Origin: Clostridia bacterium
GTDB lineage: Bacteria > Bacillota > Clostridia > UMGS1883
Length of the DNA stretch: 64,000 nucleotides
Assembly (NCBI GenBank): GCA_017472685.1
Contig: JAFUOO010000011.1
Location: 124,001 to 188,000 of the forward strand
Reading direction: 5' to 3'
The notes beneath the pieces are model-generated. The model had not been told where the DNA came from. It saw only the letters and a program-made list of their open reading frames with translations, and ran no database searches. Positions within the stretch are counted from its first letter, which is position 1. Every line of letters starts with the position of its first letter. The position numbers and the translations under genes were made by a program. Below are positions 15,033 through 23,455 of this stretch, piece after piece.

Positions 15033-16200
15033 TTTGTGTGCTGAAATCGGATACAAAAGTATAAATCATTTCGGTGAAGAGCTCTGCGGTGACCATGTGG
15101 ACATTGTTGAGCAGGAGGACGAAACCTCAACGGTGATAGTTCTTGCCGACGGTCTGGGAAGCGGTGTTAAGGCGAGCATTTTGTCAACCCTTACATCAAA
15201 GATAATTTCAACCATGATGGCGGCAGGGCTTCCCTTGGAGGAATGCGTAAAAACAATTGCGGCTACACTGCCCGTGTGCTCCGTGCGCGGAGTGGCATAT
15301 TCCACATTTACCATCATACATCTGATAGACCAGTCTGTTGCGGAGATAATTCAGTACGATAATCCCCAGGTTATTGTTCTCCGAGACGGCAAAAATTACG
15401 ATTACCCCAGAACTGAAATGACTATTGACGGCAAAAAAATATACAAGTCACGCCTTAACCTTTGCGAAAATGACCATATCATTGCCATGAGTGACGGCTG
15501 CCCTCATGCGGGAATAGGCATGGCGTATAACTTTGGCTGGAAAAGAGAAGAAATTATTGAGTTCATGGAAATGATGAGTGTTTGCGGCTACACTGCAAAG
15601 AATTTGTCTACCATACTTGTTGACGAATGCAACAAGCTTTACGGCAACAAGCCCGGTGATGACACCACGGCGTGCGTTGTGCGCATAAGAAAGCGCGAGC
15701 CCATGAACCTTCTGTTCGGACCTCCCTTTAACCGCGACGACTCGGGCAGAATGATGGCGCTTTTCTTCTCAAAGGAGGGCAAGCACATTGTGTGCGGCGG
15801 CACAACAAGCTCCATTGCAGCAAAATATCTGGGCAAGCCGTTAAAGGCAAGCCTTAACTTTGAATCCTCCGACGTGCCTCCCATTGCGGAGATTGAGGGC
15901 GTTGACCTTGTTACTGAGGGCGTTATAACCATAAACAAGGTTGTGGAGTACGCCAAGGACTATATAGGTGAAAACCGCCTGTATGAAAAATGGAACTTTA
16001 AGCGTGATGGTGCGGCTCTTATTTCCAGACTTTTGTTTGAAGAGGCTACCGACATCAATTTCTATGTGGGAAGAGCCATCAACCCCGCCCACCAGAACCC
16101 CGATTTGCCCATCAACTTCAACATTAAAATGAACCTTGTTGAAGAGCTGACAAAAAGCCTCAAGGCGATGGGTAAGCGCGTTAAGGTCAGTTATTTTTAG
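15025..16200 (+). CDS. SpoIIE-family PP2C-type serine phosphatase
   Basis: A 391-residue protein whose N-terminal 220 residues form a PP2C/SpoIIE domain: ADGLGSG (41-47), MSDGCPHAG (near 155) and PGDDTTACVV (near 214) supply the metal-binding aspartates. The C-terminal 170 residues have no obvious domain. Overlap with the PAS-hydrogenase gene implies translational coupling: the hydrogenase-like sensor is probably the input and this phosphatase the output of a hydrogen- or redox-signalling pathway, an arrangement known for group C hydrogenases. Its phosphoprotein substrate is unknown. Confidence 0.88.
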   Translation: MNDLCAEIGYKSINHFGEELCGDHVDIVEQEDETSTVIVLADGLGSGVKASILSTLTSKIISTMMAAGLPLEECVKTIAATLPVCSVRGVAYSTFTIIHLIDQSVAEIIQYDNPQVIVLRDGKNYDYPRTEMTIDGKKIYKSRLNLCENDHIIAMSDGCPHAGIGMAYNFGWKREEIIEFMEMMSVCGYTAKNLSTILVDECNKLYGNKPGDDTTACVVRIRKREPMNLLFGPPFNRDDSGRMMALFFSKEGKHIVCGGTTSSIAAKYLGKPLKASLNFESSDVPPIAEIEGVDLVTEGVITINKVVEYAKDYIGENRLYEKWNFKRDGAALISRLLFEEATDINFYVGRAINPAHQNPDLPINFNIKMNLVEELTKSLKAMGKRVKVSYF

Positions 16201-16214
16201 TTTGTTTTTACGTT

Positions 16215-16245
16215 GTGCGTCTTGCCGGCCACGGCAAGGCGTATG
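16215..16245 (+). terminator. Stem-loop between phosphatase and hydrogenase genes
   Basis: GCGTCTTGCCG and CGGCAAGGCGT pair around GCCA with one mismatch. No T run follows, so it may be an RNA processing or stability element rather than a terminator. Confidence 0.4.
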
Positions 16246-16282
16246 GTCAATTTATATTTGTGGCAGAAAGGCTACGTGAATT

Positions 16283-17725
16283 ATGAGAAAGTTTGATACA
16301 AAAGTCCAGAATCTGAAGTATCAGGTTCTGAAAGAGGTTGCAAAAGAAGCCTGGGACGATACTTTGCTCCGGAACTTTTTGAATATACCCAAAATTATTG
16401 TTCCCGGCGACGAGCCCACCATGCGTTGCTGTGTAAATAAGGAAAGAGCCATTTTAGCAGAAAGAGTGAAAATGGCAATGGGCGGCAACCGCGAAAATCC
16501 CAACAACATTGAGGTTTTACCCATGGCTTGTGACAAGTGTCCTGCATCGGGCTACGAGGTTGTTGCGGACAGCTGCCGTAACTGTCTTGCTCACAGCTGT
16601 GAGGACTCGTGTAAATTCGGTGCGGTGTTCTTTGACCATGACCACAGGGCACATATTGATAAGGACAAGTGTAAAAACTGCGGTCAGTGTGCTCAGAGCT
16701 GTTCCTTCTCCGCTATCGTGAAGAGAGAACGTCCCTGTATGAAGGCGTGCAAGGTTAAGGCTATCAGCGCAGAGGGCGGCAGTAGTGCGTCTATCGATAA
16801 CAGCAAGTGTATCCAGTGCGGTGCCTGCGTGTACAAGTGCCCCTTTGGTGCAATTACGGATAAGAGCTACATACTCAACGTAATTGATATGCTTAAAAAG
16901 AGCGCACAGGGTAAGGGCAGGGTTTACGCTGTGGTTGCGCCAGCAATATACAGCCAGTTCAAGTATGCAAAGCTTGGTCAGGTGGTGGCAGGGCTCAAGG
17001 CTCTGGGCTTCCACACTGTTGTTGAGGCTGCATTGGGCGGCGATATGGTTGCCTTGAAGGAAAGTCGCGAGCTCAGCGAAAAGGGCTTTTTAACAACCTC
17101 CTGCTGTCCTGCATTTGTGGCGTATATAAAGAGCCAGGTGCCCGATATGCTTCCCTATGTTTCTCACAACTTTTCACCCATGGTGGAAATGGCAAAGTTT
17201 ATTAAGGAAACCGACAGCGAGGCAAGGGTTGTGTTTATAGGCCCCTGTACTGCAAAAAAGGGCGAAGCAAAGCTGGAGGCAAGCAAGCCTCATATTGACG
17301 AGGTGCTTACCTTTGAAGAGCTGCAGGCGCTTTTTGACAGCCGTGACATTGAGCTGGAAAAGCTCGACGAGGATGTTCTGAATAATGCGTCCTACTACGG
17401 CAGAATTTTTGCCCGTAGCGGCGGTGTAACAGAAGCGGCGGCACAGGCATTAAAGGAACAGGGTATTGACTTTGAGGCAAAGCCCTTGGTGTGCAACGGC
17501 ATTGAAGAGTGCATGAAGGCGCTTTTAGTAGCATCAAAGAAGCTTAAGGCAGGACAGATGCCCGAATATAACTTTATTGAAGGCATGGCGTGTCTTGGCG
17601 GATGTATCAACGGCGCAGGCTGCCTTACACACAGCGAAGTGAAAAACAAGATGGAAGTTGACAAGTACGGCAAGGAAGCAATGGAAAAATCCATTAAGGA
17701 TGCCGTTGATGCAGTTATGATTTGA
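16283..17725 (+). CDS. Monomeric [FeFe] hydrogenase (group B-like)
   Basis: A 480-residue iron-only hydrogenase. An N-terminal cysteine-rich region (CDKC at 83-86, CRNC at 98-101, then CEDSC) precedes two [4Fe-4S] ferredoxin motifs (130-140 and 176-186). The H-cluster motifs are complete: TSCCPAF (272-278), IGPCTAKKGE (319-328) and EGMACLGGCING (about 437-448). It makes or oxidises H2 with ferredoxin as partner; the maturases HydEFG are not in the window. A hairpin (16215-16245) separates it from the sensor/phosphatase pair, so the sensor may control it. Confidence 0.92.
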   Translation: MRKFDTKVQNLKYQVLKEVAKEAWDDTLLRNFLNIPKIIVPGDEPTMRCCVNKERAILAERVKMAMGGNRENPNNIEVLPMACDKCPASGYEVVADSCRNCLAHSCEDSCKFGAVFFDHDHRAHIDKDKCKNCGQCAQSCSFSAIVKRERPCMKACKVKAISAEGGSSASIDNSKCIQCGACVYKCPFGAITDKSYILNVIDMLKKSAQGKGRVYAVVAPAIYSQFKYAKLGQVVAGLKALGFHTVVEAALGGDMVALKESRELSEKGFLTTSCCPAFVAYIKSQVPDMLPYVSHNFSPMVEMAKFIKETDSEARVVFIGPCTAKKGEAKLEASKPHIDEVLTFEELQALFDSRDIELEKLDEDVLNNASYYGRIFARSGGVTEAAAQALKEQGIDFEAKPLVCNGIEECMKALLVASKKLKAGQMPEYNFIEGMACLGGCINGAGCLTHSEVKNKMEVDKYGKEAMEKSIKDAVDAVMI

Positions 17726-17747
17726 TAAAAACATTACTGCATCAGTG

Positions 17748-17820
17748 TCCGCATTTCGGGCGGACATATTGCAATTTTCAGCTTGCTGGAAATTATATCG
17801 AGTTGCACAGCAACATATCG
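17748..17820. repeat. Cluster of three short hairpins with ATATCG-type linkers
   Basis: GTCCGC-N7-GCGGAC, then an AATTTTCAGC/GCTGGAAATT hairpin, then GTTGC-ACA-GCAAC. The hairpins are followed by ATATTG, ATATCG and ATATCG respectively. The same style of mini-hairpin plus ATATC linker is seen at 34701-34945 and 50475-50497. Confidence 0.6.
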
Positions 17821-17825
17821 TAAAA

Positions 17826-17868
17826 CGAAAAAACTCTCAGATGGTTTAATCATCTGAGAGCTTTTTCG
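17826..17868. terminator. Bidirectional terminator between hydrogenase and flavodoxin genes
   Basis: CTCTCAGATG (17834-17843) pairs with CATCTGAGAG (17851-17860), flanked by AAAAA and TTTTT. It serves the convergent genes on both sides. Confidence 0.88.
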
Positions 17869-18489
17869 TTATCTTATGAAATTTGTTCTTGAGCCTGTCT
17901 CGGGAGTGGGATTGGGTACGCCGTTTTCCTTGCCGAGCTCAATGCACTTTAAAAGCCATGCCATGTTGTGACCTAAGTTGCGCATTGTCTGCATACCTTC
18001 TTCGTCACGCATTACTTCTTCGGCGTTGGAGCCATGTACCATGTTCCAGTAGGAAGAGGAAACAACGGGCATATTGGAGATTGTAAGGTGCTTTGTAAGC
18101 TGGTCAAGCGTTGCTGTTGTGCCGCCACGGCGGGCAGATGCAACAGTGGCACCAAGCTTGTATTTTAAATCCTTACTGCCTGCGTAGAAAAGCCTATCCA
18201 TAAACGAGGTTATTGCGCCCGATGCGGAAGCGTAATGAACGGGAGAGCCGAACACAAAACCGTCAAATTCATTAAGGCGGGCAATAATCTCGTTCACACA
18301 ATCGGAATTGTTGACGCATTTGCCTTCCTTAAAGCAATAGCCGCAGCCCATGCAGCCGCTGTTTGTTTTGGAAACGTTTACAATTTCTGTTTCCACACCG
18401 TCCTCATTAAGGGCTTTTGCAACCTCGTTGAGGGCTGTGTATGTACAGCCCTTAAGATGGGGGCTACCGTTAATAAGTAATACTTTCAT
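17869..18489 (-). CDS. Flavodoxin-fold NAD(P)H-dependent FMN reductase family protein
   Basis: A 206-residue protein with the FMN phosphate-binding loop VLLINGSPHLKGCTYTAL at the N-terminus and the isoalloxazine loops FGSPVHYASASG (near 77-88). A GCMGCGYCFKEGKC segment (near 45-58) adds a cysteine cluster seen in iron-sulfur flavoprotein-like reductases, with a following CVNNSDC. The start at 18489 is chosen because AGGAGGAATTTTA precedes it; an upstream in-frame start would run into the terminator. It probably reduces a quinone, metal or small molecule; the substrate is unknown. Confidence 0.85.
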   Translation of the reverse strand: MKVLLINGSPHLKGCTYTALNEVAKALNEDGVETEIVNVSKTNSGCMGCGYCFKEGKCVNNSDCVNEIIARLNEFDGFVFGSPVHYASASGAITSFMDRLFYAGSKDLKYKLGATVASARRGGTTATLDQLTKHLTISNMPVVSSSYWNMVHGSNAEEVMRDEEGMQTMRNLGHNMAWLLKCIELGKENGVPNPTPETGSRTNFIR

Positions 18490-18502
18490 TAAAATTCCTC
18501 CT

Positions 18503-18540
18503 AAAAAAGCCTTTGAAAACATTATATTCTCAAAGGCCTT
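18503..18540 (-). terminator. Terminator after the sodium/alanine symporter gene
   Basis: TCAAAGGC (18530-18537) pairs with GCCTTTGA (18509-18516), followed on the minus strand by TTTTTT. The flavodoxin ribosome binding site begins immediately after the T run, so that gene may depend on read-through. Confidence 0.8.
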
Positions 18541-18549
18541 TAAAATCAA

Positions 18550-19938
18550 TTATTTTTTAATTTTTTTGTATTCCTTAAGCATACGGAGAGGCTTTTTTGC
18601 CATGGGGAAGAGTGCGATAAGGTTGAACACTGTCATAAGCGCAATGCCAATGTCTGCAAGGTGCCATGTGTCTACCGCTGTGGAAAGACCGCCCATAAAG
18701 AGCATTACAAGTGCAAAAACCTTGTAAAGTGTCTGGCTTGTCCAGTTGTCGCCGAAGAGGTATGCCACGTTGCTTCTTGCGTAGAAGAGCACACCTAAGA
18801 AGGTGGAAATACAGAACAGGAACAGAATAACTGACATAAATACTTCGCCTGCATAGCCCATGTGGAAGTTCATTGCCTCATTGAGCATAACAGAGGGGTC
18901 GTTGGAATGAGCGGGGTTTGCAATGAGCACAAGCATTGCAGTACATGTACAGATAACAATTGTATCGATAAACACGCCGAATGCCTGTAAAAGGCCGCCC
19001 TTAACGGGATTGTCGATGTCAGCTGCCGCTGCCGCACAGGGAGCGGAGCCGCTGCCTGCTTCGTTGGAGAACAAGCCGCGCTGTGCACCCATGGAAATAA
19101 CTGCACCAAGCGTGCCGCCGACTGCGGGTCTTAAACCGAAGGCTTCGGCAAAAATTCTCTCAAACACACCGGGGAGAGCTTGGAAGTTGATAATCATGAA
19201 CACTATTGTTGTAAAGAAGTAAATAACTGCCATGATGGGAACAATAATGTCGAGCACCTTTACGGTTGTGTTCTTGCGGAGAACGATAACTGCACTGATG
19301 AAAACAAGCGCAATTGATGTGTACAAGGGGTCAATATGGAAGGTGGAATTGAGGTCAGAAGCAATGCTGTTGCCGATAACCTGGCTGATGCCACCCCAGC
19401 AAATGAGTGCACTTATTGCAAAGAGTATTGCAATAACAGACTTTTTCTTGCCCTGTGCCTTTGCAAAAAGAGCGTGCAGGTACTGAGCAGGACCGCCACG
19501 GAAGCCGCCGTAGAGGGGGTCACGCTCCTTATGAAGCTGTGCAAGTGTTGCTTCGATGTATGCTGTGGAGGTGCCTAAAATGGCTGTAACCCACATCCAG
19601 AACACACTGCCTGCGCCACCGAATGCGATAGCCGCCACAACACCCAAAAGGTTACCCATACCAACTCTTGTTGCTGTGGACACAATAAGTGCCTGCAAGC
19701 CCGAAAGACTGTTCTTGTCGGAGGATGATTTTTTCTCAAGTGTGAGACGCAGCATTTCGGGGAAGAAACGCACAATAAGGCACTTTGTTTTGATTGTGAA
19801 ATAAATGCCTGTGGGTATTAAGAGAATTGCTAAAAGCGGGATGCCTATTGAAAGTCCGCCCGGAAGAGTGAACGTAATAAATGAGGCATCGGAGAAGATG
19901 TAGTAAATGAAATCAATTATGTTTTTAAAAATTTCCAT
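18550..19938 (-). CDS. Sodium:alanine (AGCS) symporter
   Basis: A 462-residue protein with about ten to eleven hydrophobic segments and AGCS hallmarks: ATRVGMGNLLGVVAAIAFGG (near 96-115), GGFRGGPAQYL and QRGLFSNEAGSGSAP. The family imports alanine or glycine with Na+. The start at 19938 follows AAGGATAAGGAAA; an in-frame start 20 codons upstream lacks a site. It is divergent from the LysR gene at 20111, which is a plausible regulator. Confidence 0.93.
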   Translation of the reverse strand: MEIFKNIIDFIYYIFSDASFITFTLPGGLSIGIPLLAILLIPTGIYFTIKTKCLIVRFFPEMLRLTLEKKSSSDKNSLSGLQALIVSTATRVGMGNLLGVVAAIAFGGAGSVFWMWVTAILGTSTAYIEATLAQLHKERDPLYGGFRGGPAQYLHALFAKAQGKKKSVIAILFAISALICWGGISQVIGNSIASDLNSTFHIDPLYTSIALVFISAVIVLRKNTTVKVLDIIVPIMAVIYFFTTIVFMIINFQALPGVFERIFAEAFGLRPAVGGTLGAVISMGAQRGLFSNEAGSGSAPCAAAAADIDNPVKGGLLQAFGVFIDTIVICTCTAMLVLIANPAHSNDPSVMLNEAMNFHMGYAGEVFMSVILFLFCISTFLGVLFYARSNVAYLFGDNWTSQTLYKVFALVMLFMGGLSTAVDTWHLADIGIALMTVFNLIALFPMAKKPLRMLKEYKKIKK

Positions 19939-19974
19939 TTTCCTTATCCTTTCTGTTGAAATTTTAACAAAAAC

Positions 19975-20003
19975 AGTATATACTATGGCTAAAGACAAGT
20001 CAA
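19975..20003 (-). promoter_or_regulatory. Promoter of the AGCS symporter gene
   Basis: Minus-strand TTGACT (19998-20003) and TATACT (19975-19980), 17-base spacer. ATCGAAAATTTCGAT (20029-20043), a short palindrome, lies just upstream and could be a regulator site. Confidence 0.7.
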
Positions 20004-20042
20004 ATTGATAATATTTGTGAAAACCATCGAAAATTTCGATAA

Positions 20043-20093
20043 CGCCTCATCAGTCGCCTTTGGCGACAGCTTCCCCAAAGGGGAAGCCAAATA
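20043..20093. repeat. Palindromic intergenic repeat (CCTCATCAGTCGCC...GGGGAAGCC family), copy 1
   Basis: The unit reads CCTCATCAGTCGCC, TTTGGCGACAG, CTTCCCCAAAGGGGAAGCC. It contains two hairpins, GTCGCC/GGCGAC and CTTCCCC/GGGGAAG. A related unit in opposite orientation is at 29704-29752. Such repeats are widespread between genes of gut Clostridia. Confidence 0.75.
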
Positions 20094-20110
20094 GGAAAGG
20101 AGATTTGAGT

Positions 20111-20992
20111 ATGGACATCAAGAATTTAACCACATTTATATATGTAGCCGAAATGAACAGCTTCACAAAGGCGGCAGAGGCTTTGGGCTACACGCAGTCA
20201 ACAGTTTCCTTTCAAATAAAGCAGCTGGAGGGGGAGCTTGACTGCAAGCTGTTTGAAAGGATTAACCACTCAGTTTCACTTACCCAAAAGGGGAATGAGC
20301 TTCTCAAGTATGCTCACACCGTCAAGAAAATGACCGATGAACTGAAGGAGGGCATGACAGATAAAGCCGAGCCCATGGGGCACGTTACATTGGCTACGGC
20401 GTCGAGCCTCTGTAAAAATATGCTGGGGAATAACTATGCCCACTTTTACGAGCACAACAGCGGCATAACACTGAAGGTTATTGAAGCTGGCACAAGTGAA
20501 ATGCTTCGTATGGTTGACCATAATGAGGTTGACATGATACTGACCCTTGACAGCCACATTTATGACACCGACTACATAATTGCCAAGGAAGAAAGGGTGG
20601 GTGTGCATTTTATTGTATCAGCCAAGAGCTCTTATAAGGATAAGGTAAAAATAGAAGACATTAAGGACTGTCCCTTTGTGCTTACGGAAAACGGCATGAG
20701 CTATACCAGAATTTTTGAAGAAAAGCTCAGCGAAAAATCCTTGGAGATTAAGCCCGTTTTAGAAACAGGCAATACCGACATTATATGCGACATAATAAAG
20801 CAGGGGGTGGGAATTGGCCTTCTGCCCGACTATGTAACCGAGGAAAGGGTAAAAAGGGGTGAATTACGCTATATTGAGGTTGAGGGCTTTGATATTGAAG
20901 TGTGGAAACAGCTTTTGTATCATAAAAACAAATGGGTGTCAAAGGAAATGGATGCCGTTTTGAATTACTGCATAAAAAAGGAGTTTGCTTAA
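20111..20992 (+). CDS. LysR-family transcriptional regulator
   Basis: A 293-residue regulator. The N-terminal winged helix-turn-helix reads NLTTFIYVAEMNSFTKAAEA then LGYTQSTVSFQIKQLEGELD (residues 5-44), followed by a periplasmic-binding-like effector domain (from about 90). The start at 20111 follows AGGAAAGGAGATTTGAGT; the upstream in-frame ATG at 20060 lies inside the palindromic repeat and is rejected. It is divergent from the alanine symporter, the classical LysR arrangement. Terminated by a hairpin overlapping its stop codon. Confidence 0.92.
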   Translation: MDIKNLTTFIYVAEMNSFTKAAEALGYTQSTVSFQIKQLEGELDCKLFERINHSVSLTQKGNELLKYAHTVKKMTDELKEGMTDKAEPMGHVTLATASSLCKNMLGNNYAHFYEHNSGITLKVIEAGTSEMLRMVDHNEVDMILTLDSHIYDTDYIIAKEERVGVHFIVSAKSSYKDKVKIEDIKDCPFVLTENGMSYTRIFEEKLSEKSLEIKPVLETGNTDIICDIIKQGVGIGLLPDYVTEERVKRGELRYIEVEGFDIEVWKQLLYHKNKWVSKEMDAVLNYCIKKEFA

Positions 20993-21006
20993 CGCAAACT
21001 CCTTTT
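20976..21006. terminator. Terminator at the end of the LysR gene
   Basis: AAAAGGAGTTTGC / GCAAACTCCTTTT, 13-bp stem; the loop TTAAC contains the LysR stop codon. It lies between convergent genes. Confidence 0.88.
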
Positions 21007-21019
21007 GGTTTATTGAAGC

Positions 21020-23425
21020 TTATTCAACTGCTGTTACTGTAAATACCTGGTTTTTAGCTGTATCCAATGCTTCCTGTGTAACGGAGCCGTCTTCGTTTAC
21101 TGTAAGGTAGAGACCTGAGTGTACTGCCTTGAACATTACACCGCCCTCTACTTCTTCCTTTGTAAACATCTGGTTGTCAGCACCTGTGGCACTCCAAAGG
21201 ATTGCTGCCTTGCCTTCTTCAACCGAGAGGTCGAGAATGTCGATAAGTGTGCCTTCCTTAGTATAGGTAAGTGTGTAAACACCCTCGGAAAGCTCCTTCA
21301 CCTTCCATGCAGCAGCCTCGTCAACTGCATTTACAAACAGGTAGTTTGCATTATTGTCAACTGCGCCGAGGTACTTTTCAGTGCCGTTAACCTTGATTGT
21401 GTAGTCGAGATTAGATGTGTTCTTTTCAACTTTTTCAAGAGTAAATACCTTACCCTTGTTTTCAATGCCTGAAACAAGGTTGTCGCCCTTTACATCGATG
21501 GAAAGAGAATATCTTTCGCTTTCAAAGGTGTAGCCACCGTCAGCCTTATAAACAGCAAACTGCTCGTTGATAGCCCATGTGCCGCCGTACTGGTTGATTG
21601 TCATGCTGGGAAGACCGGAGTCATCGAGCTGAAGCGAAGAGCCGGAGTGCTTGGGGAAGAAACGGATTGTGTCAGCTGTCTTTTCAATTGCGAAAAGCTG
21701 AGCAGCGTTGCCTTCTTCGTAATCCTTAAGAACTACGGGAACTTCGTTGTCCAAGGATGCGTCTGTAACTGTCCACACCTTGCCTGTTTCCTTGTCCTTT
21801 ATTGTGTAGTAGTAGGAATCGTCAATTTCACTTGCTACGCTTCCTTCTGTCTTCTTAGAGAGGATTTCTTCAATGTCTGTAATGCACTTTTCGTACTTTT
21901 CGTAATCAGCAAAGTATTCCTTGTCTGCACGGTAGAGCATACCGCGGAGAACGTTACAGCGGTTGGGATAAATTTCTTCAAGGTACTGGAATGCTTCTGT
22001 GTCACGGCTCATGAAGAAGAGCTTGTTAAACTCTGCCAAATCTTCTGCCTGGTTAGATGCGCCGTAGCCTGAAATCGGAATAGCGTCCATGCTTTCAGCG
22101 TAGCTCCATACATCGTTGTTGGGAAGCACGTTACTGTCTAAGATATGACCCAATTCGTGGCAGAGTGTGCTTGTAATCTGCTGGCTTGTCTGAGGCTCGT
22201 AGTTAAGACGGATCCAGATTGCGTTACCGCCGCCGTTAAAGCTGTTTGCACCGTCGCCTGCCTTCCAGTAGAGCCAATGCACATACTGGCGGATAGCATA
22301 AGGTGTTCTTGCGATAGCTTCGATGGAGCGTTCAACCATGGGAACGTCTTCCTCGTTACTTACAAATGTGAACTTGTGCAGCTGACCGGGTGCGTCGCCT
22401 TCCATTTCTACTTCGTAGAGCCAGCAGGGGCGTAAGTCGCCGCGCCAGATGTCAAATTCGGGCTCGTATGTCTTCTTTACGATTTCATACTTTGCAACAT
22501 GGTCGGAGGCAAGTGTGCCGCCTACCTGATAGCTTGCTGTCCATACGAGAGCTTCCTTAATGAGGTTTGCCTGTTCTTCGGCTGAAAGGCTTAAGTAATC
22601 AGCTGCAGCAAACTTGTTTTCGGCGTTTGCCATTGCCTGCTGAGTAATCCAGATTTTGTCTGTGAAGTATTCGTCAGCCGCTCTCTGTAATCTTTCGTCC
22701 AGGAGCTTGTAGCCGGGTGTTGTAGAAAGAGTGGAAAGAATGGGGCCTGATACATATTCAAGCTTCCACTGTGCGTAGTCACTTTCCTTATCAGCTGCCT
22801 GGATAACTGTGCCGTCCTTTTCTGTGAGCACCATGTCACAGTGAGCCGGAGTGATTGTGTAGTAGCCGTCACCAACACTCGTAAGTGTCATCTTCTGCTG
22901 AATGTTGGAGTAGTAGGTGTACTGAATGAGCTGTACGCCTTCGTCCACCTTTGCATCGGGAACATCCAATGAACGGCCGGAGAGCATGTTTACAAAGTAG
23001 CCCTGTGTGTCGTTAATTTTTGCATAACGGAACACCTGGTCACGGTTGTAGTAATCAAAGGGCTCTGTAACAATGGCTGCAAGGTTTTCCTTGTTGTAGT
23101 CTTCCGCTACAATTACATTGCCTGTTGCCTTGTTTACAATGCGGTAGTAGTTGCCGAAAGCTTCGGAAGCAACCAAAACGCTCTGACCTTCCTGGTCCCA
23201 GCCGACGAAAGCTCCCTTGTCTTCAAAGTAGTCACGGATTGCTGTTTCCTCTGTGGAATCACTGCCGTCAAGCTCGCCTAAGGGAGCAAAGGTTTTGTAG
23301 CCCTTATGGTAGCCCTTGTCGGTGATAACTGTGCCGTCAAGTGTTACGGATACGCCTGCTGCAAAAGCAGACACGCTTGAAAATGCCATGAGCATTACAA
23401 GCAGGAGAGAAACTGTTTTTTTCAT
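21020..23425 (-). CDS. Secreted HExxH metallopeptidase with ricin-type lectin domains
   Basis: An 801-residue exported protein: signal peptide (1-23, cleavage near AFA-AG), a beta-trefoil ricin-like region (about 90-225, with RSLDVPDAKVDEGVQLIQYT), a central catalytic region with HELGH at 423-427 and downstream glutamates (E461/E465 in QAEDLAEF) as possible third zinc ligand, then one or two more ricin-like regions (about 545-801). The second half repeats phrases like FTLEKVE/FTVTAVE that close trefoil repeats. The organisation resembles mucin- or glycoprotein-targeting proteases but no named family was recognised. It lies 30 bases after the SLH gene and is probably in one operon with it. Confidence 0.75.
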   Translation of the reverse strand: MKKTVSLLLVMLMAFSSVSAFAAGVSVTLDGTVITDKGYHKGYKTFAPLGELDGSDSTEETAIRDYFEDKGAFVGWDQEGQSVLVASEAFGNYYRIVNKATGNVIVAEDYNKENLAAIVTEPFDYYNRDQVFRYAKINDTQGYFVNMLSGRSLDVPDAKVDEGVQLIQYTYYSNIQQKMTLTSVGDGYYTITPAHCDMVLTEKDGTVIQAADKESDYAQWKLEYVSGPILSTLSTTPGYKLLDERLQRAADEYFTDKIWITQQAMANAENKFAAADYLSLSAEEQANLIKEALVWTASYQVGGTLASDHVAKYEIVKKTYEPEFDIWRGDLRPCWLYEVEMEGDAPGQLHKFTFVSNEEDVPMVERSIEAIARTPYAIRQYVHWLYWKAGDGANSFNGGGNAIWIRLNYEPQTSQQITSTLCHELGHILDSNVLPNNDVWSYAESMDAIPISGYGASNQAEDLAEFNKLFFMSRDTEAFQYLEEIYPNRCNVLRGMLYRADKEYFADYEKYEKCITDIEEILSKKTEGSVASEIDDSYYYTIKDKETGKVWTVTDASLDNEVPVVLKDYEEGNAAQLFAIEKTADTIRFFPKHSGSSLQLDDSGLPSMTINQYGGTWAINEQFAVYKADGGYTFESERYSLSIDVKGDNLVSGIENKGKVFTLEKVEKNTSNLDYTIKVNGTEKYLGAVDNNANYLFVNAVDEAAAWKVKELSEGVYTLTYTKEGTLIDILDLSVEEGKAAILWSATGADNQMFTKEEVEGGVMFKAVHSGLYLTVNEDGSVTQEALDTAKNQVFTVTAVE

Positions 23426-23455
23426 TTTTTTCTTCCTTTCATTATTTAAAAAATT

